Source: Clostridiales bacterium (GTDB taxonomy: Bacteria > Bacillota > Clostridia > Christensenellales > Aristaeellaceae). Taken from it: a stretch of 64,000 bases of DNA. Location of the stretch: the NCBI GenBank assembly GCA_004554085.1, contig SFNY01000002.1, forward strand, positions 1 to 64,000, given 5' to 3'. Numbering within the stretch: position 1 is the first letter of the stretch; each line of letters opens with the position of its first letter. Positions 35,406 through 42,493 of this stretch are shown piece after piece. Position numbers and translations under genes: made by a program. The notes beneath the pieces are model-generated. The model saw nothing but the letters and a program-made list of their open reading frames with translations. It did no database searches and was not told the DNA's origin.

Positions 35406-35873
35406 ATGCCAAACCTCACTTTGAAAGCGTTTTTTATCGTCTTTTCCGGGCAGGGCGGCTTCCTTCCATCCGCCCGCATCCAGAAAGGATTGCAGAATGT
35501 AGGTCGCGGCCAGCTTGTCCACCACGTCCTTGCGCCGGGACCTGCGCACGTCCGCCTCCAGCAGCACGCTGGTGGCCAGCTTCGTGGTCAGGCGCTCGTC
35601 CTGATAGCGGATCTCGTAGCCCAGCTCCGCAAGGCGGTTCGCCAGCTCCTTCACGCGCTGGGCCTGAAAGCCCTCGCTGCCGTCCATGTTCAGCGGCAGT
35701 CCGCACAGGATGCGGGTGGTCTCGTACTGATCGCACAACTCCTTTACGCGCTGCACATCGCGCTCCATGCCCTTGACCCAGATGGTCTCCACGCCCTGGG
35801 CGGTGATGTCCAGCGGATCGGACACAGCCACGCCGATGCGTCTCTCGCCGATGTCCAGACAGATCACGCGCAT
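35097..35873 (-). CDS. ruvX: RuvX/YqgF resolvase-like protein fused in frame to DUF1292
   Basis: The first 130 or so residues are RuvX/YqgF, an RNase-H-fold nuclease for Holliday junction resolution or 16S rRNA 5' maturation: LDIGERRIGVAVSD, CGLPLNMDGS, YQDERLTT and RKDVVDKLAA. Normally the protein stops near 140. Here the frame continues through a 26-residue linker into a DUF1292 (YrzB-type) acidic domain of 102 residues, normally a separate downstream gene. At the join an internal ATG (35405, minus strand) has its own GTGAGG ribosome site, and a run of six A lies about 30 bases earlier. So this may be a true fusion, or two genes whose separating stop was lost by a one-base slip. It starts two bases after the aldo/keto reductase stop. 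Confidence 0.85.
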   Translation of the reverse strand: MRVICLDIGERRIGVAVSDPLDITAQGVETIWVKGMERDVQRVKELCDQYETTRILCGLPLNMDGSEGFQAQRVKELANRLAELGYEIRYQDERLTTKLATSVLLEADVRRSRRKDVVDKLAATYILQSFLDAGGWKEAALPGKDDKKRFQSEVWHMTENNEWNQDMGIDPENLVELVDDEGNTVHFEHLMSLEHKGKVYICLAPAEPMEDVEEDELVIMRIEQDEEGNDYYTTIESEEELNEVFEKYCELAEADEEE

Positions 35874-35875
35874 GA

Positions 35876-36820
35876 TCACACCACCTTGATGCAGAATTGG
35901 GGACAGACCCGGGCGCAGTAGCCGCAGAACACGCATCTCTCCGGGTCGATGGTCGCGCGGCCGTTGACGATGCTGATGGCGTGCTGGCCGCAGCGCGCCG
36001 CACATCTCCCGCAGCCCTCGCAGTAGTCGTGCACCATCATCTCGCGCTTCCGATGCTGAAGCTGCTCCTGACGCTGCACCGCTTCAGGGAGGTTCTCCAG
36101 GAAGTCCACGTTTGCGTCGATTTCCTCGATGCTCTGCATGCCCACCGCAACGCTGTCCAGCAGCGGATTGGAGAGGGCATATTGAAGCGCCTCGCGGTTG
36201 GTGGACATCAGGTGCCCGCCGCCCAGCGGCTTCATGGCGAAGATCCCCACGCCGAACTCCCGCGCGTGCGCTATGGCGGCTTCCATGTCCTCGCGGCTGC
36301 CGTCCTGTATGCCGATGCCGCCGAGGTTGATCAGCGGGTGCACCACGCGAATCTGGGGGAAGCGGTGCACGGCGCGCACGCAGCCCGTATAGTGGGTGCT
36401 CACGCCCACCGCGCCGATGTGGCCGCGCCTGCGCTGCTCCTCCAAAAAAACAAGCGCCTCCTCATGGCCGCGAAGCGTGTACAGGGATTCCTGTTCGTGC
36501 AGCATAAAGAGGTCCACATAGTCCCGGCCAAGGCCGCGAAAGGCGCGCTCCAGGGCAGCTTGGGCGGTTTCACGGTCGTAGCAGTAGGCCTTCGTGCTGA
36601 TGACGTAATCCGGGGCGGATTTCAGCGCCTCGCGGATGTGCGGATAGGTTTCATAGAGATCCGCAGTGTCCAGAAAGCGCACGCCCCGGTCGTAGGCGTG
36701 ACACAAAAGCCGCGCGCCTTCGGCCGGGGTCAGGTTCCTCTGCAGGGGCGACATCGTGAGCGTGCCAAAGCACAGCTTGGAAACGCGCAGGCCCGATGTG
36801 CCAAGTTGAATCATTTGCAT
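35876..36820 (-). CDS. Aldo/keto reductase with C-terminal [4Fe-4S] ferredoxin domain
   Basis: This 314-residue protein has a (beta/alpha)8 aldo/keto reductase fold with the catalytic set seen as DTADLYE (Asp, Tyr), STKAYC (Lys) and MLHEQE (His), plus two ferredoxin-type cluster motifs at the end (CEGCGRCAARC and CVFCGYCARVC). Such AKR-ferredoxin proteins occur in anaerobes and presumably pass electrons from clusters to a carbonyl; substrate unknown. The start directly abuts the ireB stop. Its place between ireB and ruvX, which are usually adjacent, makes it an insertion in a conserved cluster. Confidence 0.87.
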   Translation of the reverse strand: MQMIQLGTSGLRVSKLCFGTLTMSPLQRNLTPAEGARLLCHAYDRGVRFLDTADLYETYPHIREALKSAPDYVISTKAYCYDRETAQAALERAFRGLGRDYVDLFMLHEQESLYTLRGHEEALVFLEEQRRRGHIGAVGVSTHYTGCVRAVHRFPQIRVVHPLINLGGIGIQDGSREDMEAAIAHAREFGVGIFAMKPLGGGHLMSTNREALQYALSNPLLDSVAVGMQSIEEIDANVDFLENLPEAVQRQEQLQHRKREMMVHDYCEGCGRCAARCGQHAISIVNGRATIDPERCVFCGYCARVCPQFCIKVV

Positions 36821-37087
36821 TTACTTTTTGTCGTGCTCCTCCACATAGAAGCGAATGAACTCCTCGAGAAGTTCGTCGCGCTCCAGCCTGCGGATCAGGG
36901 ATCGCGCGTTGTTGTAGCTGGTTATGTAGGTCGGATCGCCGGAGATGATGTAGCCGACCAGCTGGAGGATGGGGTCGTGGCCCTTTGCCTTCAGCGCTTG
37001 ATACACAACTTCGATGATCTCAGCGGCGGATTCCGGTGCATTTGTGGGCAGACGGAAGTTTTGGGTTTCGCCCAGTCTGTTGTTCAT
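36821..37087 (-). CDS. ireB: IreB family regulatory phosphoprotein (DUF965)
   Basis: This 88-residue protein matches the IreB family, known in Enterococcus as a target of the PASTA kinase IreK that influences cephalosporin resistance. The conserved N-terminus (RLGETQNFRL), VYQALKAKGHDPILQLVGYI and SGDPTYITSYNNAR are clear. The ATG at 37087 has a GGCGGTG site; the reading frame extends upstream without a ribosome site. It heads the operon with the reductase and ruvX-DUF1292. Confidence 0.92.
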   Translation of the reverse strand: MNNRLGETQNFRLPTNAPESAAEIIEVVYQALKAKGHDPILQLVGYIISGDPTYITSYNNARSLIRRLERDELLEEFIRFYVEEHDKK

Positions 37088-37150
37088 ATTGCACCGCCTT
37101 TCTGCGTGTACATACACACGCAATCATTATAACATAGAGATGCATAAAAT

Positions 37151-38194
37151 TCAATTGTTTTCGTGCCTTTGAACAAAAACTCTATATACTGTTCGGATAG
37201 CCATCAGCGCAGGCATGGACAGCAGCATGCCCCACACGCCGCCCATGCGCGAGCCCAGGAACAGCGCCAGCAACACCACCGCCGGGGAGAAGCCGGTGAT
37301 GTTGCCCATCACCCGGGGCGAGATCACCATGCCGTCGATCTGCTGCACCAGAAACAGCACCAGCAGCGCAAGCGCCGCCCGCTGCCAGCTCACGCCCAGC
37401 GCCAGAATCACCGCCGGAACGCCGCCCAGCACCGGCCCGAGGTAGGGAATGACGTTCAGCAGGCCCACGATGGCCCCCAGCAGCGGAGCTGCGGGCACGC
37501 CGATGAGGAAGAAGCCCAGCGTCGCCAGCGCACCCACCGCCAGCGCAATGGTTGCCTGACCCCGCAGGTACAGCCGCAGCTCCCGCATCAGCAGCTTGCC
37601 CATGCGCACGGCGCTCCTTCGCCACTGCTGGGGAACCAGCAGCTCGGTGCGCAGCAGGATCCGGTCGCGATCCGCAAGCAGGAAGTAGCACAGCACCACC
37701 ATCAGCGAGAGCTGGTAGACGGCGTTGGAGACATTGCTCACGTAGCCGATGGCGCTGCGGGCCACGTCGCCGAAGCCGCTCTCCGCCGCGCGCAGGTCAA
37801 TTTTCGGCAGCGTCAGGCCCGGGATCAGCGACTGTACCTTCGCGGCAACGCTTTCCACCAGTTTCCGCAGGCGCTCGAAGGCCTCGGGCAGCGTTTGCAT
37901 CAGCCCCGCCGCCTGCCGGGAGAGCAGCGGCAGCAGGATTCCCAGTGCAACCAAAAGCAGAAGCACCACGCCCACCAGCGCGATCAGCGCCGCCAGGGGC
38001 CGCCTGAGCTTCTTTTCCAGCAGCGCGGCGACGGGCGAGAGCAGGAAGGAGAGTACGCACGCGCCGAAGAGGATGCGCAGCGCGCCCAGCAGCACGTCGC
38101 CCCAGAGCAGCGCGATTGCCGCCGCTGTCAGGCCGACGGCGATGGTGCGTGCGAGGTTTTCAGCTGCGAAAGGTCGCAGGCGGTACTGCTGCAT
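37151..38194 (-). CDS. AI-2E family transporter (PerM/YtvI-like membrane protein)
   Basis: This 347-residue integral membrane protein has about eight spans with the AI-2E/PerM family layout: N-terminal pairs of spans, a soluble amphipathic region (about 95-165), and the C-terminal motifs VGLLNVIPYLGPVLGGVPAV (split near 255) and QQIDGMVISPRVMG. Members export small molecules or exchange sodium and protons; the true substrate is unknown. The ATG at 38194 is preceded by GGGAGGGA. Confidence 0.85.
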   Translation of the reverse strand: MQQYRLRPFAAENLARTIAVGLTAAAIALLWGDVLLGALRILFGACVLSFLLSPVAALLEKKLRRPLAALIALVGVVLLLLVALGILLPLLSRQAAGLMQTLPEAFERLRKLVESVAAKVQSLIPGLTLPKIDLRAAESGFGDVARSAIGYVSNVSNAVYQLSLMVVLCYFLLADRDRILLRTELLVPQQWRRSAVRMGKLLMRELRLYLRGQATIALAVGALATLGFFLIGVPAAPLLGAIVGLLNVIPYLGPVLGGVPAVILALGVSWQRAALALLVLFLVQQIDGMVISPRVMGNITGFSPAVVLLALFLGSRMGGVWGMLLSMPALMAIRTVYRVFVQRHENN

Positions 38195-38266
38195 GAAACT
38201 CCCTCCCTTCGGATAAACAGTATGGAAAGCGGCCTGCGCGGCGCGGGGACGCACAGGCCGGCGGGG

Positions 38267-38437
38267 TCAGAGCTTGTTCATGAATTCGTCGGTCTTTTTC
38301 GTGAGCCAGCGTCCGCTCTTGTGAATCTGCTGGTTCCACTTTTTCTCCGTCTGCCAGTTCATGATGCCGAACATCGTGGCGGCGGTGCCGCCGATGAGCA
38401 TGCCGGTCACCAGGCTGCGCATGGATCCATGCTTCAT
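38267..38437 (-). CDS. Small membrane peptide, 56 residues (YtxH-like)
   Basis: This ORF encodes 56 residues with a glycine-rich hydrophobic stretch (about 8-26, LVTGMLIGGTAATMFGI) and a basic amphipathic end. It resembles the short YtxH-type envelope proteins but I cannot assign a function. An AGGAGG site lies eight bases before the ATG. The start overlaps the PRC-barrel gene stop by four bases (ATGA), so it is translationally coupled to it. A hairpin at about 38231-38259 follows. Confidence 0.7.
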   Translation of the reverse strand: MKHGSMRSLVTGMLIGGTAATMFGIMNWQTEKKWNQQIHKSGRWLTKKTDEFMNKL

Positions 38438-38892
38438 GGGCCATCCTCCTTTTCATCTTCCTGCGCCGAATCGACGACGATGACCTCCCTGCGCTCCGGG
38501 TCGGCGGTGTAGCGCTCCGCGCGCAGCCGTCCTGCGTAGAGATCGTCCCACAGCCCCATCGTGACCTCCAGCGCGCCCACCAGGAAGCTGAGCTCGTCGA
38601 TCTCCGCGCCCACCACCGCGCCGATGCGCAGGCCGTCGGTGGTCACCGCCCGGTAGAGCAGGGGAGATGTGCTGCAGCGCCTGCGCTTGCCCCGGTTGTC
38701 CGCCAGAACCGCCACCTGGCCGATGGTGCCCACGTGCTCGGCGGGGATGTAGCGCGTGCCACGCAGACCGCCGTCCACCCAGATGCCCTCCAGGCGCGTA
38801 AGATCAGGCGAGAGCTCCGCCTGCACCAGTCGGCCGATCTTCTGCCGCCTGCAGATCACGGGCATTCCGATCAGGTTGCGAATCTTGCGCAT
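38434..38892 (-). CDS. PRC-barrel domain protein
   Basis: This 152-residue protein has a PRC-barrel fold at the N-terminus (about 1-70; MRKIRNLIGMPVIC, KIGRLVQAELSPD, LEGIWVDGG) and a second, more diverged barrel-like half (about 75-140). PRC barrels occur in RimM and in sporulation proteins of the YlmC/YmxH group; which applies here is open. A GGAGG site precedes the ATG. The next gene overlaps it by four bases. Confidence 0.75.
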   Translation of the reverse strand: MRKIRNLIGMPVICRRQKIGRLVQAELSPDLTRLEGIWVDGGLRGTRYIPAEHVGTIGQVAVLADNRGKRRRCSTSPLLYRAVTTDGLRIGAVVGAEIDELSFLVGALEVTMGLWDDLYAGRLRAERYTADPERREVIVVDSAQEDEKEDGP

Positions 38893-39013
38893 TCCGGCCT
38901 CCGTTCTGTCGCTTCGACGCGCTTAGTCTGTGCACGGTGCACGGCAATTTTGCACACCAATTTTTTCAGAAATGCACGGAGAAGCGTGGGAATTCATTTC
39001 CAATTTAAATTTC

Positions 39014-39024
39014 CATGGTATATT
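39014..39024 (+). promoter_or_regulatory. Possible extended -10 for the response regulator
   Basis: TGG plus TATATT (39019-39024) in the 299-bp divergent gap; no convincing -35 is seen, so weak evidence. Confidence 0.3.
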
Positions 39025-39081
39025 TTCCACGAAACAACGGCAAATATGCGGGGCAAGCTAGGAGTGGACAACGTTAAATGC

Positions 39082-39128
39082 TTTGTGGCGGAGAAGTGTT
39101 GAAAGCTTGGCAATTACTTCGCCACAAA
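39082..39128. other. Long hairpin in the leader of the response regulator
   Basis: TTTGTGGCG (39082-39090) pairs exactly with CGCCACAAA (39120-39128); further inside, AAGT pairs with ACTT and TTG with CAA. It lies about 60 bp before the regulator start and is followed by an AT-rich stretch with a T-run, so it could be a leader terminator or protein-binding site. Confidence 0.5.
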
Positions 39129-39191
39129 TTCGACAAATTTTTCTGATACTGTGTACCCGCAAAAGAATTACTCGAATGGGGAGGCGATCGC

Positions 39192-39902
39192 ATGGAGAAG
39201 AATCGCGGCGGCTATCGCGTGCTTGTGGCGGACGACGACACGAGCGTGCACGAGGCGCTGGGCCTGTACTTCCGCAGGGAAGAATACCAGATGCTCTCGG
39301 CCTACGATGGCGACGAGGCCCTCGAAATGGTGCGCAGATCGCGCCCGGATATTGTTGTGCTGGACGTCATGATGCCCAAAAAGGACGGGCTGATGGTGTG
39401 CCGGGAGATTCGCAAGGAATCCAACGTGCCGATCATCATGCTCAGCGCCAAGGCGGAGGAATTCGACCGGCTCCTGGGACTGGAGCTGGGCGCGGACGAC
39501 TACATCGCCAAGCCCTTCAGCCCCCGGGAGGTGGTGGCCCGCGTCAAGGTGGTGCTGCGCCGGATCCACGAAATGGGGCCGGAGAACCAGTCTACCCACC
39601 TGGTGGTGGACAATCTGGACATCGACATGAACGCCTACATCGTCAAGCTCGACGGCAAGGTGGTTCCCTGCACGCCCAAGGAGATCGAAATTCTCTGGGC
39701 ACTGGCAAGCAATCCGGGCATGGTGTTCAGCAGGGAGCACCTGCTGCAAAGCATCTGGGGCTACGATTATCTGGGCGACACCCGGGCGGTGGACAGCCAC
39801 ATCAAGCGCATCCGCGCCAAGCTTTGCAACGAAGAGAACAAGTGGGATATACGAACCGTGTGGGGCGTGGGCTATCGCTTTGAAATGGATATAGACGCCT
39901 GA
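39192..39902 (+). CDS. OmpR/PhoB-family response regulator
   Basis: This 236-residue two-component regulator has a receiver domain (DDD 14-16, phospho-acceptor D58 in VVLDVMMPKKDG, K107 in IAKPFSP) and a C-terminal winged helix DNA-binding domain (about 135-232; CTPKEIEILWALASNPG, DYLGDTRAVDSHIKRIRAKL). GGAGG about eight bases upstream. No histidine kinase lies nearby in this window, so its partner is elsewhere or it works as an orphan. It is a single-gene unit ended by a clear terminator. Confidence 0.93.
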   Translation: MEKNRGGYRVLVADDDTSVHEALGLYFRREEYQMLSAYDGDEALEMVRRSRPDIVVLDVMMPKKDGLMVCREIRKESNVPIIMLSAKAEEFDRLLGLELGADDYIAKPFSPREVVARVKVVLRRIHEMGPENQSTHLVVDNLDIDMNAYIVKLDGKVVPCTPKEIEILWALASNPGMVFSREHLLQSIWGYDYLGDTRAVDSHIKRIRAKLCNEENKWDIRTVWGVGYRFEMDIDA

Positions 39903-39921
39903 AAGTGAAAATGACGAAAAA

Positions 39922-39951
39922 TGGGGAGGATTGCATTTGCGATCCTCCCCA
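39922..39951. terminator. Terminator between response regulator and phosphatase
   Basis: TGGGGAGGATTGC pairs with GCGATCCTCCCCA around ATTT, flanked by A/T runs on both sides; serves both convergent genes. Confidence 0.8.
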
Positions 39952-39972
39952 AAACTATGAAAAAGTCCGTGC

Positions 39973-40623
39973 TCAGCCCAGCAGCCAGTCCCGCAGCGCC
40001 TCCGGGCTGTCGAAGGAAACGGGAACCTCGCAGCCGCTCATCTCATCCCTCCTGCGGAAGCCCCAGGACACCCACGCGGTGGCCACGCCCGCATTTCTGC
40101 CGGTCTGCATGTCCACGTCGCTGTCGCCGATGTAGATGGTCTCCTCCGGGGCAACCTGCATCGCCTCCATGATGCGCCGCGCGGCGGTGGGATCGGGCTT
40201 CTTCGGCGTGATCTCGGATTCGCCCACGGCGTAGTCGTACAGCCCCTCAAAGTGGATGCGGCACAGGCTCTGCAGCGCCGCGTCGAACTTGTTGGAATTG
40301 ATGCCCACCTTCACGCCCGCGTCCTTCAGCGCGCGCAGCATCTCCGGGATTCCGGCGTAGGGTTTGGTGCAGTCGTTGATGTGCTCGCGGTAGCTGGCCT
40401 TGAAGTCGGCGAGCACGGCCTCGCATTCCGCGTCGCTGGTTCCCGCTGGAACCGCGCGGCGGATCAGCTTTGCCACGCCGTTGCCCACGAACACGCGCAC
40501 GTCCTCGACGGAGTGCTGCGGATAGCCGTGCATCTCAAGCGCCCGGTTGACCGCGTTGGCCAGATCCTGCAGGGTGTCCAGCACGGTGCCGTCCAGATCG
40601 AATATGGCAAGCTTGTACTTCAT
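39973..40623 (-). CDS. HAD-family phosphatase (phosphoglycolate phosphatase-like)
   Basis: This 216-residue HAD hydrolase has motif I FDLDGTVLDT (nucleophile D9, D11), motif II INSNKFDAAL, motif III with the lysine of TPKKPDP, and motif IV YIGDSDVDMQTGRNAG. The helical cap (about 15-85) is of the Gph/PpaX type. Substrates may be 2-phosphoglycolate or pyrophosphate; not decided. The ATG at 40623 has a GGAGCG site; the upstream extension does not. Confidence 0.87.
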   Translation of the reverse strand: MKYKLAIFDLDGTVLDTLQDLANAVNRALEMHGYPQHSVEDVRVFVGNGVAKLIRRAVPAGTSDAECEAVLADFKASYREHINDCTKPYAGIPEMLRALKDAGVKVGINSNKFDAALQSLCRIHFEGLYDYAVGESEITPKKPDPTAARRIMEAMQVAPEETIYIGDSDVDMQTGRNAGVATAWVSWGFRRRDEMSGCEVPVSFDSPEALRDWLLG

Positions 40624-40680
40624 ATTGCATCGCTCCATTATATGTATATATTCAGGAATGCTTTTTCTTGTTCCGAACAG

Positions 40681-40709
40681 AATATAGCAGAGTTGCATTT
40701 CGATTGCAA
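40681..40709 (-). promoter_or_regulatory. Promoter of the HAD phosphatase
   Basis: Minus strand TTGCAA (40704-40709), 17-bp spacer, TATATT (40681-40686) with extended TGC. Confidence 0.7.
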
Positions 40710-40768
40710 GCGCGCTGCGTTAGCTTTGGGTTATCTGCGGATGCATGCGAAAACTGCGCAGGAAATTC

Positions 40769-40797
40769 TTGTCAAGTACAGGGCATTATGGTACAAT
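40769..40797 (+). promoter_or_regulatory. Promoter of the methyltransferase-hslO operon
   Basis: TTGTCA (40769-40774), 17-bp spacer, TACAAT (40792-40797), 38 bp before the ATG. Confidence 0.7.
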
Positions 40798-40834
40798 AAA
40801 TATGGGAAAATGGCTATGATATTGGAGTTGAACG

Positions 40835-41575
40835 ATGGACGCATACAGCGGCTTTGCGCGGGTCTACGACCTGCTGATGGACGATTTTGATTATCCCGCC
40901 TGGGCGGAGTACTATCTTGAACTGTTATCACGCGCGGGCGTGCGGCCTGCAAGCCTCTGCGACTGTGCCTGTGGCACGGGCTCGATGACGTTGGAGTTTG
41001 CGAAGCGCGGTCTGCGGGTCACGGGGGTGGACATTTCCCGGGAAATGCTGGAACTGGCGGGGGAAAAGGCGCGTCAAAGCGGCGTAAACGCACAATTTGT
41101 CTGCCAGGACATGACGCAGTTCACGCTTCCGCGAGCGGTGGACGCGCTGGTGTGCGCCTGCGACGGTGTGAATTACCTCACCTCGGATAAGCGCGCGCTG
41201 GCCTTCTTTCGTGCGGCGCACCGGAGCATACGCCCCGGCGGCGCGCTGGCCTTCGACATTTCCTCGCCCTACAAGCTGCGCAGCGTGCTGGGCGACGCCT
41301 TCTTCGGTGAGGAGCGCGACGAGGCGGCCTACCTCTGGCAGAACACGCTGGAGGGAGATATCGTGACCATGGACATCACCTTCTTCCTGCGCGAGGAGGG
41401 CGAGCTGTACCGCAGGGTCTCGGAGACCCACCGCCAGCGCGCCCACGAGCCGGAGCGTCTGAAGGCGCTGCTGGAGGAGGCGGGCTTCACCGGCGTAATG
41501 ATCTTTGGGGATCAGAGCTTTGCTGCGCCGAAGCCGCAGGAACTGCGCGTGCACATCTGCGCAACGCGCGAATAA
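40835..41575 (+). CDS. Class I SAM-dependent methyltransferase
   Basis: This 246-residue methyltransferase has the SAM-binding sequence LCDCACGTGSMTLEFAKRG (split near residue 42), followed by VTGVDISREML and the late ALVCACDGVNYL and RSIRPGGALAFDIS motifs. It belongs to the generic YrrT/UbiE-like group with an N-terminal YxxFARVYDLLMDD lid. The substrate is unknown. It is the first gene of the run that contains hslO, 18 bp upstream of it. Confidence 0.85.
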   Translation: MDAYSGFARVYDLLMDDFDYPAWAEYYLELLSRAGVRPASLCDCACGTGSMTLEFAKRGLRVTGVDISREMLELAGEKARQSGVNAQFVCQDMTQFTLPRAVDALVCACDGVNYLTSDKRALAFFRAAHRSIRPGGALAFDISSPYKLRSVLGDAFFGEERDEAAYLWQNTLEGDIVTMDITFFLREEGELYRRVSETHRQRAHEPERLKALLEEAGFTGVMIFGDQSFAAPKPQELRVHICATRE

Positions 41576-41593
41576 ATTTAAGGAGATAAATCA

Positions 41594-42493
41594 ATGGACG
41601 CAATGAACCGCGACGGCATATATGATATTTCCCTGATGGACGGGCAGGCCCGGGCCATCCTGATCGAGAGCACGGAGATGGTGCAGAAGGCGATGGACAC
41701 CCATCATCTCTCCCGCATCGCCACGGCGGCGCTGGGGCGCACGCTGACCTGCGCGGCCATGATGGGCAGCATGCTGAAGAATGACAGGGAGTCCGTCAGC
41801 GTGCAGATCAAGGGCGGCGGCCCCATCGGAACGGTGCTGGCCGTGGCCCACGGCGATCTGAGCGTGAAGGGCTACGTGGACAATCCCGGAATCGACCTGC
41901 CCCGCACGGGCAAGAAGCTGCCGGTGGGCGCTGCGGTGGGCAGGGACGGAAAGATGACCGTCATCAAGGACCTGGGCCTGAAGGAGCCCTACGTGGGCCA
42001 GGTGAACCTGGTTTCCGGCGAGATCGCCGAGGACTTCGCCATGTACTTCACCGCCTCCGAGCAGACGCCGTCGCTGGTGAGTCTGGGCGTGCTGGTGGAC
42101 GATGACCATGTGGTCTCCGCCGGAGGCCTCATCATTCAGATGATGCCCAACGCCAGCGAGGCCGCCATCGCGTCGGTGGAGAACAGCACGAGCATGTTCA
42201 TGGATATTTCCGGCACGATGCAGGAATACCATTTGGAGGGTGCGGTCAATCAGCTGCTGATGCACCTGGAGCCGAAGGTGCTGGAGAAGCGCACGCCGCG
42301 TTACCAGTGCGATTGCAGCCGCGAGCGCATCGAGCGCATGCTGGTGACGCTGGGCAGCGAGGAGCTCAAGGACATGATCGAGAACCAGAACGGCGCCCAG
42401 GTGGACTGTCACTTCTGCAACAAGCGCTACAAATTCAGCGCCGAGGATCTCAAGCTGCTGCTGGAAGCGGCGACAATTCGGGAGGATCAATGA
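41594..42493 (+). CDS. hslO: Redox-regulated chaperone Hsp33
   Basis: Hsp33 protects proteins during oxidative stress and is switched on when its zinc-binding cysteines are oxidised. The 299-residue protein has the typical N-terminal domain (RAILIESTEMVQKAMDTHHLS split near 22, IKGGGPIGTVLAVA, GYVDNP) and the C-terminal CxC...CxxC zinc centre (C239, C241, C272, C275). AAGGAG ribosome site. Its stop overlaps the start of the TPR gene by four bases, tying the TPR protein to its expression. Confidence 0.95.
   Translation: MDAMNRDGIYDISLMDGQARAILIESTEMVQKAMDTHHLSRIATAALGRTLTCAAMMGSMLKNDRESVSVQIKGGGPIGTVLAVAHGDLSVKGYVDNPGIDLPRTGKKLPVGAAVGRDGKMTVIKDLGLKEPYVGQVNLVSGEIAEDFAMYFTASEQTPSLVSLGVLVDDDHVVSAGGLIIQMMPNASEAAIASVENSTSMFMDISGTMQEYHLEGAVNQLLMHLEPKVLEKRTPRYQCDCSRERIERMLVTLGSEELKDMIENQNGAQVDCHFCNKRYKFSAEDLKLLLEAATIREDQ

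Noticed and set aside
39078..39146. 22-codon ORF in the response regulator leader
   Set aside because: The nearest ribosome-like site is too far (about 13 bases) and the ORF mostly overlaps the hairpin.
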